A stretch of 64,000 bases of DNA from Mycolicibacterium sarraceniae (GTDB lineage: Bacteria; Actinomycetota; Actinomycetes; Mycobacteriales; Mycobacteriaceae). Made by a program: the position numbers and the translations under genes. The notes below the pieces were generated by a model. It had not been told where the DNA came from. It ran no database searches and saw nothing but the letters and a program-made list of their open reading frames with translations. Below are positions 38,064-47,870 of the stretch, one piece after another (position 1 is the first letter of the stretch; each line of letters starts with the position of its first letter). The DNA lies in contig NZ_AP022595.1 in NCBI RefSeq assembly GCF_010731875.1, forward strand, positions 1,426,001 through 1,490,000, written 5' to 3'.

Positions 38064-38756
38064 GTGCCTGTGTCGGACCTGGCTGCCACGGGAGTTGAAG
38101 AGTTCGCGACCCCGGACGGACTCGAAGTTCTGGACCAGCTATGCCTGACGCTCCTCGAATGCCTGCTTATCACTGGCGATGTACAGCGCGAGGTCGGGCT
38201 GAACTTGGATGAACTAATTAGCGGCCTCGGCGCCATTCAGCACACAGCACGGTCGGCATTCCGCGCGGCAAGTCTGTTGAACCAGCGGGCTGAAATGGAA
38301 GCGGCGTGGGGTGACTACCTTTCTCGACCGAAGGCTGTCTTTGCCCGTCACCATGCGGCCGTCAGGTCGGGAGCCCGCAAGGTTCGGCCGCGTGAGCCTG
38401 CAGCAGCACTTTTCGACGCCGTGATCGATACCGCGGTGCCGATCGACGACGGTGCTGACCTCAAGGCTTCGAAGCCTTCGTGCACTTCGACCACCAAAGT
38501 GGGACGGGCGTACGGTAATTCAACTGTCTACCTTGGCTCGGGGGAATTTGCCCAGCACTGCTATAGCCATTTGACGACGGTTGAGCGCCGTCGTTTCGAA
38601 AGCCACCGCCGCGAAGCCGCAGCCCTTGAGGACCACCTCCTCGAGGAGCGTGCCGAGCAAATCGCACGGGCCGCTGGCCTGGTCCGACTCGAATGGCAGC
38701 GCAAGCGTCAAACAGATCAAGCCTGGCTCGACACGCATACAGCTTGGCAACATTGA
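38064..38756 (+). CDS. unrecognised 230-aa cargo protein
   Basis: Starts GTG. The N-terminal half is helical (LDQLCLTLLECLLITGDVQREV). The middle has a basic stretch (RSGARKVRPREPAAALFDAV) and the C-terminus a charged coiled-coil-like helix rich in Glu/Arg. No motif or membrane segment is seen. It is convergent with the second tniQ and divergent from the XRE regulator. Its position next to the transposition operon could mean a role in target choice or regulation, but nothing in the sequence shows this. Confidence 0.65.
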   Translation: MPVSDLAATGVEEFATPDGLEVLDQLCLTLLECLLITGDVQREVGLNLDELISGLGAIQHTARSAFRAASLLNQRAEMEAAWGDYLSRPKAVFARHHAAVRSGARKVRPREPAAALFDAVIDTAVPIDDGADLKASKPSCTSTTKVGRAYGNSTVYLGSGEFAQHCYSHLTTVERRRFESHRREAAALEDHLLEERAEQIARAAGLVRLEWQRKRQTDQAWLDTHTAWQH

Positions 38757-38879
38757 ACCGATCCACGTTCAGCAGCCGATTCCATAGGGGCATGCGCGTG
38801 AGCGCGTTTGCATTGTCCGGACTTCGAGGCGCTCGTCACCGCCGAGTTTGAACCTAACCGCATCTTCATCGCCCGCAAA

Positions 38880-41435
38880 TCAGCCCTTACGCAACGCTTC
38901 GTGTGCCGCCACCGCCTTGCTGCCCAGTTCCGTAGTCGCCATCGGCCGGTTCGGTGTCCAATGTTCGAGCAGTGGCCCGCCGAAATCTTTTGTCAGGTAG
39001 CGAATCTGTGTGTTCAAAGTTGAACGATTGATACCCAGGTGTTCCGCGGCCTCGCACACCGATTCGTGTTCTGTGACGCGGACGAAGTTACTGAGATGAA
39101 TTAGTCCTGCAGGGCGACTGAGGGTTTGATGCAGTAGTTCGTGGGCCTCCACTCGTGAGAGGATTATGCGACGGGACCGCGCAGGCTGGTGAAGCAGAAT
39201 GTCGTATCGGGCGAGCCATTTTCGTAGAGTCGGCCAGCTGATCCCGAGTTCCGCGCAGAGGTCTGTTTGGGTTCTGCGGGCGACAACGTAGTTCTGGTGC
39301 AGCCACTGGAAGTCGATACTTACCTCCTGCGACCGCAGCGTAACCCCGTACTGGTTAGCGCTCCTGCGCACGCTCGTTCTGCTCATGCCGAATCGCGCCC
39401 CGATCTCGGCGCACGCCAGATGCTGGACGTCGTATAGCTCATGGAGGACTTCCTTCGTCAAGGAAGTATTGCGTGCTGCGCGTAAGACGTCCCTTCGCAC
39501 CGTGCGCCCACCAGTCGCGTTGGGTTCAGGTGGATGCCGGTCCAATAAATATCGGACTGTGTCAATGGTGACGTGAAATGTCCTTGCCAAAGCTGGAACT
39601 CGTGCAGAGGCAGCGCTCGCAGCTGATCGCAGGGCCGTGATGTCGACATGCTCGCACTCCGGGGCGGGTAGCGCCAACCCTTCCACCAGAGCGAGCGGTG
39701 GATGCCACTTCAGCGGCTCATCCGCGATTCCGTTGCGGGCGAGAAACACCATCGCGTGCTCATCGAGCGCGTGCTGCAGCGCCGAGGTGAGATCCAGTGG
39801 AAAGTTCAGAGTTCTCGTCAGCATTTGGGGTCTCCCGTTGCGTGCGTCCTGCGCATCGGGCGGCGCAGATCTTCCGGAGATTCTCCGGAAGAGGTAGCGG
39901 CGGGCGATTTCAGCCTTGACCGGCGAGCCGGGCAATGCGCCAGCCCGGTGTGCGGCTGCGTTCCAGTCAGGATCGGGCAGGAGGCTTCTGTAGTCGAGTC
40001 GCCGGCGCCGCTGGTAGTCGATGGGGTTTCCGCTCGTGCGCAGATAGTCGGCCAGTCGTATAAGTGCGGTAGAGAAAGACGGCCAGTGTTCGCTCTGATG
40101 CAGGTACCTCAGCAGGTGCTGCAACGTCCGCTCGGCGCCATTGTCCAGTTGCTTCGCTGCTGCCTCCGGCGTTAGGTCTGTTCCGACAAGGAGCACCGCG
40201 CTTGCCAGTGCCGGCCGCCATCGTTCGTAGGTTCTGCTGGTTAGCCCGAAACGAATCGACCACTCCGGCCATAGTGTGGACGGAAGACTGGACACAAGCC
40301 GCTCCACGCCAAGTTTCGATGCCGCGGGTGTCGCTGGATCCGGCGATGCCGATCGATAGCGCAGCTGCAGTGGGGGAATGAGATTGGGTGCGTAAGCTTT
40401 GATTTGCGCCGCCGCCAATGCTCGACTGCACGATAACCCGATATTGAGGATTCGCTCGGTGCCGGGTAGTTCTTCGTCGGGTATGAGCCAGGCCATCCGC
40501 TGCGCCGCCAATGCGGAAGTGGCGGTTTCGACGATTTTGAGTGCCTCGGTGGCGTAGACCGCGGCTTCGACAGCTGTTACGGGTGCATCGAGGCTCAGCC
40601 GACGGAGGTGCCGGGTTGGTGTGACAGGGGCGGCTCGTACCCGATCCTCGTCGTAGGCGGCGATGAAATCTGCGTGCGGTAGTTCGTGTAGGCTGTGCCG
40701 ACGGGAGTGCACCACAACCCTCGCAGCGATCATCGCGAGATCTCTCAGGGCGGTTTGTACATTGACCGGCTGCTGAACGTAGATCCCGTAGTCAGCGGTT
40801 CCGGCGGTGAGCATTCGGTTGATCCTCCTCTGCGCGCGCATGATCCGATGGTCGGCGGAAAGTGTTATCGCCCCGGTGGTCTCAGTGAGGTCGGCGCCGC
40901 ACGGGGTGGTGTCTTTATTTGATATCGAGCATTGTCCCGGGCTGGGAATGCTACCGAACGGGGGCGGGAACTTCCGCTGGAACCGGTGGCACCGGGGGCA
41001 CTCGTCGACCAATAGGCGGTTGTGTTCGGTGCAGGCGAAGGACCAACTCAGCCGCCATCTGAGGTGCCAACGGCCGCCGTTGTGCGCGAGGCATTTCGGG
41101 CAATAGCGAGAGCGAGGGGTTGGTCCGAGCCGCGCCCACGGAATGTCATTTCGGAGCCTGTGATTCTCGCGATCGATGCTGACTGCGAGGCCGTGAAACC
41201 GGCGCAGAGTGCCCGCTCGGATGGCGGCGGGATCGGTCGCGGTAGCTTGTGCGATCTTCTCTGTTTGATCGTCCGTTAGGTCGACGACCCACGAACTTGA
41301 GTAGTCCACCGGAATGCCCACGTGCTCAGCAAGATCCCCAAATGCGGTGCCGAACCGTATTGCGACCGCCTCGAGCCAGGAATCGATGGCTTCGCCCTCC
41401 ACCGGAGCTACGCGGAACGGCAATGTTCGAGTCAC
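38880..41435 (-). CDS. tniQ: TniQ/TnsD-family target selector 2
   Basis: About 851 aa from a GTG overlapping the first tniQ stop by 4 nt (GTGA). The TniQ domain begins VTRTLPFRVAPVEGEAIDSW and has zinc-finger residues SRYCPKCLAHNGG, FACTEHNRLLVDECPRC and CSI. Much of the middle is helical. The C-terminus has at least three helix-turn-helices (CAEIGARFGMSRTSVRRSANQYG, TQTDLCAELGISWPTLRKW and the LysR-like EAAEHLGINRSTLNTQIR). TnsD-type proteins bind the attachment site and recruit TnsC. At ~850 aa it is far larger than Tn7 TnsD (~500 aa). With two tniQ genes, one may recognise dnaB and the other a second target class. Confidence 0.88.
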   Translation of the reverse strand: MTRTLPFRVAPVEGEAIDSWLEAVAIRFGTAFGDLAEHVGIPVDYSSSWVVDLTDDQTEKIAQATATDPAAIRAGTLRRFHGLAVSIDRENHRLRNDIPWARLGPTPRSRYCPKCLAHNGGRWHLRWRLSWSFACTEHNRLLVDECPRCHRFQRKFPPPFGSIPSPGQCSISNKDTTPCGADLTETTGAITLSADHRIMRAQRRINRMLTAGTADYGIYVQQPVNVQTALRDLAMIAARVVVHSRRHSLHELPHADFIAAYDEDRVRAAPVTPTRHLRRLSLDAPVTAVEAAVYATEALKIVETATSALAAQRMAWLIPDEELPGTERILNIGLSCSRALAAAQIKAYAPNLIPPLQLRYRSASPDPATPAASKLGVERLVSSLPSTLWPEWSIRFGLTSRTYERWRPALASAVLLVGTDLTPEAAAKQLDNGAERTLQHLLRYLHQSEHWPSFSTALIRLADYLRTSGNPIDYQRRRRLDYRSLLPDPDWNAAAHRAGALPGSPVKAEIARRYLFRRISGRSAPPDAQDARNGRPQMLTRTLNFPLDLTSALQHALDEHAMVFLARNGIADEPLKWHPPLALVEGLALPAPECEHVDITALRSAASAASARVPALARTFHVTIDTVRYLLDRHPPEPNATGGRTVRRDVLRAARNTSLTKEVLHELYDVQHLACAEIGARFGMSRTSVRRSANQYGVTLRSQEVSIDFQWLHQNYVVARRTQTDLCAELGISWPTLRKWLARYDILLHQPARSRRIILSRVEAHELLHQTLSRPAGLIHLSNFVRVTEHESVCEAAEHLGINRSTLNTQIRYLTKDFGGPLLEHWTPNRPMATTELGSKAVAAHEALRKG

Positions 41436-43831
41436 TCGGCGCTCGATGGGGCCAGAGGATTGTGTCGCGGTTGGTTCGATGGTTCGGCGGTGCGGCGGAT
41501 ATTGAGACGCGCCGTGTGACTTCCTCCGCCTCGGCTTCGCATCGGTATGGCGTGAGTCTTTGCCCACCGCGCCATGTTCGCGGTGCTCATTCCGGCCTCT
41601 TTGGCGATGTCGGGTAAGGCACGGCGTTTGTTGACGTACTGGTCGTACAGCCAGTCTCGATCTATGGTCGTGCGGGCTTGTAGACCGGGTTCGCGTAGCG
41701 GGAGGTCGTAGTCATTGGCCAGACGAGCGACGATCTGGCGGCTCACTCCTACCGCCGCCGCGATGTCTCGGAGCGACATCCGCTGATGCTCGTAGAAATC
41801 AGCCAAAACGACCCGCGGGAGCGCTGCTTTCGCGGTCGCATACGCGCGGTTGTGGTAGGTCGGCAGAGAGTCACCCGACGCTAGATTCGGCCGGGGCACG
41901 GGGTGGGTCTCGAGTAGGTAGCGCACGGTGTCGAGGCTGGTGCCCAAACGATGTGCGGCGGTCCCCAGCTTCATTCCGTCGACGCCCATGACACGGTGCA
42001 GGCGGGCGATGTCGACCGTGGCGGGGTCGGGTCCAGGGAGGTCGAGCCCCTTGTGCACCGCGTTCGGTGGGTGCCATGTGGCAGGTTCGTCGTCGATGTT
42101 CTGGTCGGTCAGGAACTCGTGAGCGTGTGTGTTTAGTGCTTCGGCGAGTTCGGGTGTGAGATGACGGGGAAAGTCCGCGGTCTTGGTGCGAAAAGCGCTG
42201 TCGTCCAAGGCCCATGGCGATGTGCTGGCGGGCTGCCCGCTCAGGCGCTCGAACAAATAGCACCGGGCGATCCTTGCCCGGGCCGGCCGCGGTCCCGGAG
42301 TGGCAGTGTCGCGGCAGATCTGGGTCCACACTGTGTCCGGTAGCAGCGTGCTGTAGTCGGCGCGGCGACGGCGTTGGTAGTCGATCGGGATGTCATTGTC
42401 AGCCAGGTAGTCGGCCATTCCGATGAGAGCGGTCCGGATGCTGGGCCACTGGTCCTGCTTTTCCAGGAGCTGCAGGACGCGGGAGACGGCGTGGCCTTCG
42501 ATGGGACCGTCGATCAACCAGGCGGCTTCGTCGAGGTTGACCCGGCTACTGACCAGCAGAAGGATGCTGGACAGTGCTGGGCGCAGCTGCCGTTGATGGC
42601 AGTTCTGAATCGCTAATGGCAGTGACCACGTCGGCCACAACATCGCGGGCAGCCGGCGCACCAGGGTCGCGGTGCGCTCCGTACCCGGCACCGGCTGAGC
42701 TGGCAGTCGAGTGCCTATGCGGTAACGCAGTTGATCGCTTGGATTGAGAAGCGGCCCCAGGGCGGTGAGCTGGACTCCGGTGAGCACCTGCGACGTATTC
42801 TTACCCCACGCGATGTTGGTCGCGCTCACTGCCGATCCGCGCTGCCGCGAGGAGGCCACCAGCCAGCGCAGCGCGTCGCCGGCGGACGCCACGTCGGGCC
42901 GAGCCAAGGCTTCCAAGGCGGCTATCACTCCGACAGCGGCAGTCTCGGCTCGTGTCGGTGCGGCCAGCCCAGGCTTGGTTTCGGTTCGTGCGGGTCCGGA
43001 CCGCGAACCCGAGGTCTCGCCCACACTCTGGTAGATGCGGTTGAGGTCCTGTGGGACCAGACTTTTCAGGTCTTCTGGTGTGGCGTATGCCAGCGCCCGA
43101 CCCGCGACGGCCCGGATATCCGAGAGAACCTTGAGCCGTGCCTGCGGCAAGGTCTCGTACACTCCGAACGCTGTGTTCTCGCTGTCGAGGACGGCGTTCA
43201 CGACCCGCTGCGCGTGTATCACCGGATGGCCTGCGTCGAATGAATGAACAGCCGCGGCGGCAAGGTCGGTGCTGCATCTTCGTGGGGTGCGGCCAGTGGC
43301 GTCGGGAGCCGGGTGCGAGCAGCGACCGGGCTGAGGAACCATCTCGCCAACGTGTGTGCGGACGCGCTGGACCGCGCCGCAGCCTGGACAGGCGTCTGCG
43401 AGCAAGCAATTATGCGTGGTGCACGCGAACGTCCAACCCAGGCGCCAACTCAACTGCCAGCGCCCACCGGTCGCGTCCAAACATGCTGGGCAGAACCGCG
43501 ATCCCCGTCCAGGTCCCCAGGGAAACGCGCGGCTGAGCATTCCGTCGTCAGGTTTGACGCGCACCGCCCGACCCGAATAGTGTTGCAGTGTCATTGTTCT
43601 CAACACATCCGGGTCAATCCCGGTTGCTGCGCCGGTCGTCGCTGCTTCGTCGGGGTTCAGACACACGACCCAGGCGGGCGTGCTCATCCCGCTGAACGGG
43701 CTCAGTCCAACGGCCGTCAGTAGGTCGCTGAATGAAGTGTGGGTACGGTGAGCGATAGCTTCGAGCCACGAGTCGATTGCCTCACCCCCGATCGGAGCAA
43801 TACGGATCGGTAGAGTGCGCACAGAGTTCAT
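41432..43831 (-). CDS. tniQ: TniQ/TnsD-family target selector 1
   Basis: 799 aa. It starts MNSVRTLPIRIAPIGGEAIDSW, the TniQ signature. Zinc ligands are in RFCPACLDATGG, FACTTHNCLLADACPGCG and later Cys residues. Two C-terminal helix-turn-helices are present, SLRDIAAAVGVSRQIVARLANDY and ALPDIAKEAGMSTANMARWA. The start overlaps the tnsC stop by 4 nt. It shares layout and several motifs with the second TniQ, which points to an old duplication followed by divergence of the DNA-binding end. Confidence 0.9.
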   Translation of the reverse strand: MNSVRTLPIRIAPIGGEAIDSWLEAIAHRTHTSFSDLLTAVGLSPFSGMSTPAWVVCLNPDEAATTGAATGIDPDVLRTMTLQHYSGRAVRVKPDDGMLSRAFPWGPGRGSRFCPACLDATGGRWQLSWRLGWTFACTTHNCLLADACPGCGAVQRVRTHVGEMVPQPGRCSHPAPDATGRTPRRCSTDLAAAAVHSFDAGHPVIHAQRVVNAVLDSENTAFGVYETLPQARLKVLSDIRAVAGRALAYATPEDLKSLVPQDLNRIYQSVGETSGSRSGPARTETKPGLAAPTRAETAAVGVIAALEALARPDVASAGDALRWLVASSRQRGSAVSATNIAWGKNTSQVLTGVQLTALGPLLNPSDQLRYRIGTRLPAQPVPGTERTATLVRRLPAMLWPTWSLPLAIQNCHQRQLRPALSSILLLVSSRVNLDEAAWLIDGPIEGHAVSRVLQLLEKQDQWPSIRTALIGMADYLADNDIPIDYQRRRRADYSTLLPDTVWTQICRDTATPGPRPARARIARCYLFERLSGQPASTSPWALDDSAFRTKTADFPRHLTPELAEALNTHAHEFLTDQNIDDEPATWHPPNAVHKGLDLPGPDPATVDIARLHRVMGVDGMKLGTAAHRLGTSLDTVRYLLETHPVPRPNLASGDSLPTYHNRAYATAKAALPRVVLADFYEHQRMSLRDIAAAVGVSRQIVARLANDYDLPLREPGLQARTTIDRDWLYDQYVNKRRALPDIAKEAGMSTANMARWAKTHAIPMRSRGGGSHTARLNIRRTAEPSNQPRHNPLAPSSAE

Positions 43832-44952
43832 CCGGCCTTGCCGACCCTTGTCGTCAGCCTTCGCGTTTCGAAGGCCATCGCCAGTTCCTGGCGTGCCTTC
43901 TCGGATGCTTCGTCGATTTTGACGCGATCCATCAGCTCACGGGACAGGACTTCGGTCCCGGTGCGCACAGCTCGTTGGCATCCACGATTGATCAGGGTCA
44001 TGAGCGAACCGATATGTCCGGTGCTACGGGCGAACAGGTAGTCAGATAGATGGTCGGCCAACATGCCGGGATGCTTCTCAGCCAGCACGATCCGCTTCTC
44101 CAACGTCAGCAGCAGTTGGCGCCATTCGCGTCTGCCCTCATCTGTGTCGATCGCGAACGGACGCATGTCGAGTTTTGTTGTTCGCCTGCCGGTTTGGGCA
44201 ATCACAGCGTCCTCGTAGGAATGTCCTTCGGAGAACAGTCCACGCGCCGCCAGGCCGACTCCGACAAAGATCAGGGTGACGGGAAACTCGTTGGCGATGT
44301 ACTTGAAATGGTTGCTGATCTCCACTCCAACGGAGTTGCGCCAACGCAGAAAGTGCAGATCATCAACAATCAGCAGCTTTGTTTCGCACGTCAGCACGCA
44401 GTCCAGCGCGCGGTGTGCGAAGTGCGCGGCGTTGCCGCGGGCCGTGCCCGGATGTGCGTAGAAGGACAACATGGCTCGGTTGAAGTCGACCATGCCGGTG
44501 TTACCGGTCAAACCGACTCGGCATACCGGCCACCGCTCGTGGCCCGCGCCGGTCTCAGTTCCTTGCTCCTTCATCTCGCGACGGTGGAACTTCCTGGCGA
44601 AGTCCAGCACTGATGTGGTCTTCCCGAGTCCGGGGAAAGCGTCGATCGCGACTGCACCCTTGGCCTTATCGCCATCTTGGAGATTGCTGTCGACGATGTC
44701 CCACAGGTCCTCGTGCAGTGCGGCCAGTTGTGGTGTCTTGATCGGACCAAGATTGGCGTGCCATTCGCGACGCTGCCGGTTGTAGTCGTCGAAGGCCGTT
44801 TCGCCGAGCTGCTCAAGCTCCGTACGAGTCAATGACTCTGGTGGGATCCGTGAGGCCGTGTTCACAAACCGTTGCCAGCCCTCCTTGCGCGCCAGCGTGA
44901 GATTGTCCAGTCGTGATTCAGTGTTCTCTGGTGGTTTTCGTCTGGCCGTCAC
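43828..44952 (-). CDS. tnsC: TnsC-type AAA+ transposition regulator
   Basis: 374 aa. Walker A FPGLGKTT lies at about residues 106-113 and Walker B KLLIVDDLHFLRW follows. SVGVEISNHFKYIANEFPVTLIFVGVGL matches the sensor region of TniB/TnsC ATPases. The protein would bridge the TniQ-bound target and the TnsA/TnsB transposase in an ATP-dependent filament. It is coupled by 4-nt ATGA overlaps to tnsB upstream and tniQ downstream. Confidence 0.93.
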   Translation of the reverse strand: MTARRKPPENTESRLDNLTLARKEGWQRFVNTASRIPPESLTRTELEQLGETAFDDYNRQRREWHANLGPIKTPQLAALHEDLWDIVDSNLQDGDKAKGAVAIDAFPGLGKTTSVLDFARKFHRREMKEQGTETGAGHERWPVCRVGLTGNTGMVDFNRAMLSFYAHPGTARGNAAHFAHRALDCVLTCETKLLIVDDLHFLRWRNSVGVEISNHFKYIANEFPVTLIFVGVGLAARGLFSEGHSYEDAVIAQTGRRTTKLDMRPFAIDTDEGRREWRQLLLTLEKRIVLAEKHPGMLADHLSDYLFARSTGHIGSLMTLINRGCQRAVRTGTEVLSRELMDRVKIDEASEKARQELAMAFETRRLTTRVGKAG

Positions 44953-47084
44953 GCATCCTCCAGGGCGTCGGCGTAGAAGTCTTCGAGATCCTCGTCAAAG
45001 TCGTCATCGCCGGTTTCGGGGTCAGGGTCGTGGGCCTGCTCGTTGCCTGAATCATCAGGTGTGTCGACAGCGGCAAGCACTCGCGCCACCGACGGCAAGG
45101 CGACGATGTCATCCTCTGCAGGGAGTTCGTCCAGCAGGATGGAATCGCGGGAAAGCCGTAGAGCCATGCGGCGCTCGGCAAGCGTGTCACCCAGGCCAAG
45201 GTTCCACCGTTCGAACAGGTCGGCTATGGCCAGCCGATCATCGGGGTAAGTGTATTTGGCGGCAGCCAGTTTCCGTGCGAACGTCATTGCATCTTCGTTC
45301 AGCGGCATGTCCATGGACGGCGCGTGCTCCCATGTCAGTGTGTGCCATTGTCGTGTCTCCGGATCGCGAAAGTAGGCGCGAGTGATGTCGTCGGGACTGT
45401 AGTGGATAGGCCAGCGCCCCTTGGCTTTTCCTGTGTAGGAACTGGTGATATTGCGGTAGGGATTGAGCGCAGGTCCGTTATATCGGCGACCGAGATCGAC
45501 ACCGTAATGCTGGATCGTCCGCCACCGCATGTTCAGGAACTCGTATGCCAGATCGGGGTCGCGTGGCGCTTCGATGTAGCCGGCCCGGGCCATGCCGTGT
45601 TCGAACATCTGCGCTGGCGACATGACCAGTCCTGGCACGTGGGGATCACGCAGGCTGTCATGCGGATTGTGGTGGTAGAACGATGCCACCCACTCACGGA
45701 TGATTGCTTCGAGTTCGTCGAGGTAGAAGAATGCTTCTGATTCTGGATCGAGGCCGCGGGAGTGGACATCGGGGCCTTTGTAGCCGGGCAGTAATTGGAG
45801 TAGAGACTCGCGGAGGGTCCGAAAGAATCGTTCGACGGGTCCCTTGTCCCGTCCCGTCCGCAGTCGTGCGGGTTGGATCGAAATGCCCATCCGCTGGCAG
45901 ACGCTGGTCAGATGATCGGAGACATAGACCTTGCCGTGGTCGACGACGATGGTCTCGGGCACTATCGACGGACCGGCCGCGCCGCGGATCGAGCCCTCGA
46001 TCGCATCGGCATCCAGCAGTACGGATCGTGGCACACCGTGCTCCGGCCACACCGCGTGGGCGGGCCAATCGGTCCCGGCGGGTCGTGGTCTGTACGCCTG
46101 ATACAGCACCGCTGCCGCGTCGACGGACTTCGTCGACACCGGCGTGACCCGGATACCGGTGATACATCTTGTGTACCAATCCATTCCGACTGTCAGTTCA
46201 GCCTGAACCCATCGCAACGTGAGTGGGTCCAATGCGAAGACGTCCAGCCTGGTTGTGTCCATCAGCAGGTACTCGCCGGGCCTTGTGGGTCGCAGCTTGC
46301 CGTACGCCTCGGATGGGCGGTCCGCGATGTCGCGATTGCGTTTCGTACTGCGCCGAAACGTGGGGTGCCGGTTCTCCAGCTCCGCGAGAATCCGGTACGC
46401 AGTCGCCCGTGAAGGAATCTTGACGGCTCCTTCGCCGTAGCGCGCGATGACCCTCGCGTTGGTTCGGCTGATGACGATGCTCTGGGATGGTCTCGATTGA
46501 TCCGTATGCTCGACCATTACTTCAAGAGCTGTTTCGGTCCATTTGTCGTCAGCATTCCCCAGCGGCTTCTGGCGGTCAGACTGCTTGCGCGCCAGTCCGG
46601 CGACGCCATGTCGGCGGAAGTCGGCCACCCACTGTTTGATCGTCCTCAGGCATACCTCGAGTTCGGCCGATTTGGCCGTGTAGCGGCTGGTGAGGGACAA
46701 ACTTGGGTTGTATTGCTCTCTCGGTTCACCTCTCGCAGGCAGCTCGGCGGATCCAGATCGGTATCCAGTCAACACTTCTCGCACATGGGCAGCGCGCTCG
46801 TTGAGCTCATGGCGTTCGAGGTCCGACATCGCCGCAAAGATGACGCTGGCTGGGTCCACGTCATCGTCAGCCTGCGGGCCGCCGTCATCAGGCAGAAGTC
46901 GAGCACGACCACCGTCAAGCAGCTCACGCAATGAGACCCGGATAACGACTGTGCTACCGCCGGCGGCAGCTCCTAGAACGACCACCGTCCCGGTCGCGGC
47001 GGCCTGCATCTCCACGACCTGCACGAGTTCGCCGTCGTGAATGAACCGCGTGCCAACGCTGACACGAACAAGGCCGTCGCTCAT
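44949..47084 (-). CDS. tnsB: TnsB-type DDE transposase
   Basis: 711 aa. N-terminal helix-turn-helix regions (about 120-170, with VCLRTIKQWVADFRRHG) precede an rve/integrase core with catalytic residues in LLMDTTRLD (Asp about 276), TIVVDHGKVYVSDHL (Asp about 381) and KGPVERFFRTLRES (Glu about 417). A Mu-type C-terminal beta-barrel follows and the tail is acidic, probably the TnsC contact. The enzyme joins the 3' ends to target DNA. It lies 10 nt after tnsA. Confidence 0.95.
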   Translation of the reverse strand: MSDGLVRVSVGTRFIHDGELVQVVEMQAAATGTVVVLGAAAGGSTVVIRVSLRELLDGGRARLLPDDGGPQADDDVDPASVIFAAMSDLERHELNERAAHVREVLTGYRSGSAELPARGEPREQYNPSLSLTSRYTAKSAELEVCLRTIKQWVADFRRHGVAGLARKQSDRQKPLGNADDKWTETALEVMVEHTDQSRPSQSIVISRTNARVIARYGEGAVKIPSRATAYRILAELENRHPTFRRSTKRNRDIADRPSEAYGKLRPTRPGEYLLMDTTRLDVFALDPLTLRWVQAELTVGMDWYTRCITGIRVTPVSTKSVDAAAVLYQAYRPRPAGTDWPAHAVWPEHGVPRSVLLDADAIEGSIRGAAGPSIVPETIVVDHGKVYVSDHLTSVCQRMGISIQPARLRTGRDKGPVERFFRTLRESLLQLLPGYKGPDVHSRGLDPESEAFFYLDELEAIIREWVASFYHHNPHDSLRDPHVPGLVMSPAQMFEHGMARAGYIEAPRDPDLAYEFLNMRWRTIQHYGVDLGRRYNGPALNPYRNITSSYTGKAKGRWPIHYSPDDITRAYFRDPETRQWHTLTWEHAPSMDMPLNEDAMTFARKLAAAKYTYPDDRLAIADLFERWNLGLGDTLAERRMALRLSRDSILLDELPAEDDIVALPSVARVLAAVDTPDDSGNEQAHDPDPETGDDDFDEDLEDFYADALEDA

Positions 47085-47094
47085 GGCGGGCTCC

Positions 47095-47820
47095 TTACGT
47101 CAGGACCGTTCTGGGGCTCAGGGGTTGATCGATACTCACCACAAAGTGGTTGCACCACAACAGATGAAGGACGGAAGCCCGCACAATGGGCGCTGTCCAT
47201 CTGCGGTACGCGGAGAACGCATGTGCCAACGTCCGGCCTCTCAGGTCGTCGCGGGCCTTCAGTGCGCTCACAAGTTCCGGATCGAAACGCTCTGCGTTGC
47301 GGAATCCCGCCAGGAACCGGACGGTCTCGAGCTCAGTCGCCGGGGGTTCGGTCCATACCTCATAGCGCCATCCACGTCGTTCGACCAGCACCCTCGTCCA
47401 TTCGAGAGTGAACCTGACTTTGGGTTTGTCGAGCTGAGAGTGCGGCTTCACATCAACGACCACCGGTCCGTCGCCTGTCAACAGCAGGTAGTCCGGCACG
47501 TGCTTACGCATACGCTTATCGATGGAGGTGCGAATCAGGAACGGCTGCGCAATGATTCGACTAACCGCGGGATCAAAGTCCGCGAACAGCAGCCGCGCGA
47601 GTTCCAGACGAGATTCGTAGATGACATGCGCCCGCTCGGTCGCCGACCAGTAGGTACCCGAGTAGTGCTTCTGACCGTGACGCCAGCGGAACGTCCGCCA
47701 CGGCGTCGCATTGCTGATCAGTTCAAGGGGGGCGCGGTCCCACTCAATGCAGACCTCCTCCAAGAAGTCCTTTGAGCGCACAGAAATGTTCGGGAGTGGC
47801 GATGCCCCCGCTTCCGGCAT
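47095..47820 (-). CDS. tnsA: TnsA endonuclease
   Basis: 241 aa. It has a PD-(D/E)XK nuclease with VIYESRLELARLL (Glu69), KHVPDYLLL (Asp110) and VVVDVKPHSQ (Asp123-x-Lys125). A conserved C-terminal wing (WRYEVWTEP) follows. TnsA cuts the 5' ends so that the element moves by cut-and-paste rather than by cointegrate. As in Tn7 it is the outermost gene at the right end. The upstream region overlaps the TnsB-site-like repeats, which suggests self-regulation. Confidence 0.93.
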   Translation of the reverse strand: MPEAGASPLPNISVRSKDFLEEVCIEWDRAPLELISNATPWRTFRWRHGQKHYSGTYWSATERAHVIYESRLELARLLFADFDPAVSRIIAQPFLIRTSIDKRMRKHVPDYLLLTGDGPVVVDVKPHSQLDKPKVRFTLEWTRVLVERRGWRYEVWTEPPATELETVRFLAGFRNAERFDPELVSALKARDDLRGRTLAHAFSAYRRWTAPIVRASVLHLLWCNHFVVSIDQPLSPRTVLT

Positions 47821-47870
47821 GCCGCCACCATTGCAGCTCCGAAATGCCGCTCTGCGGATTCCGCGCGGCG

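Noticed and set aside
41436..41567. ATG start of the second tniQ 44 codons upstream
   Set aside because: The extension overlaps the end of the first tniQ and is unlike TniQ proteins. The GTG at 41435 gives a 4-nt overlap like the rest of the operon.
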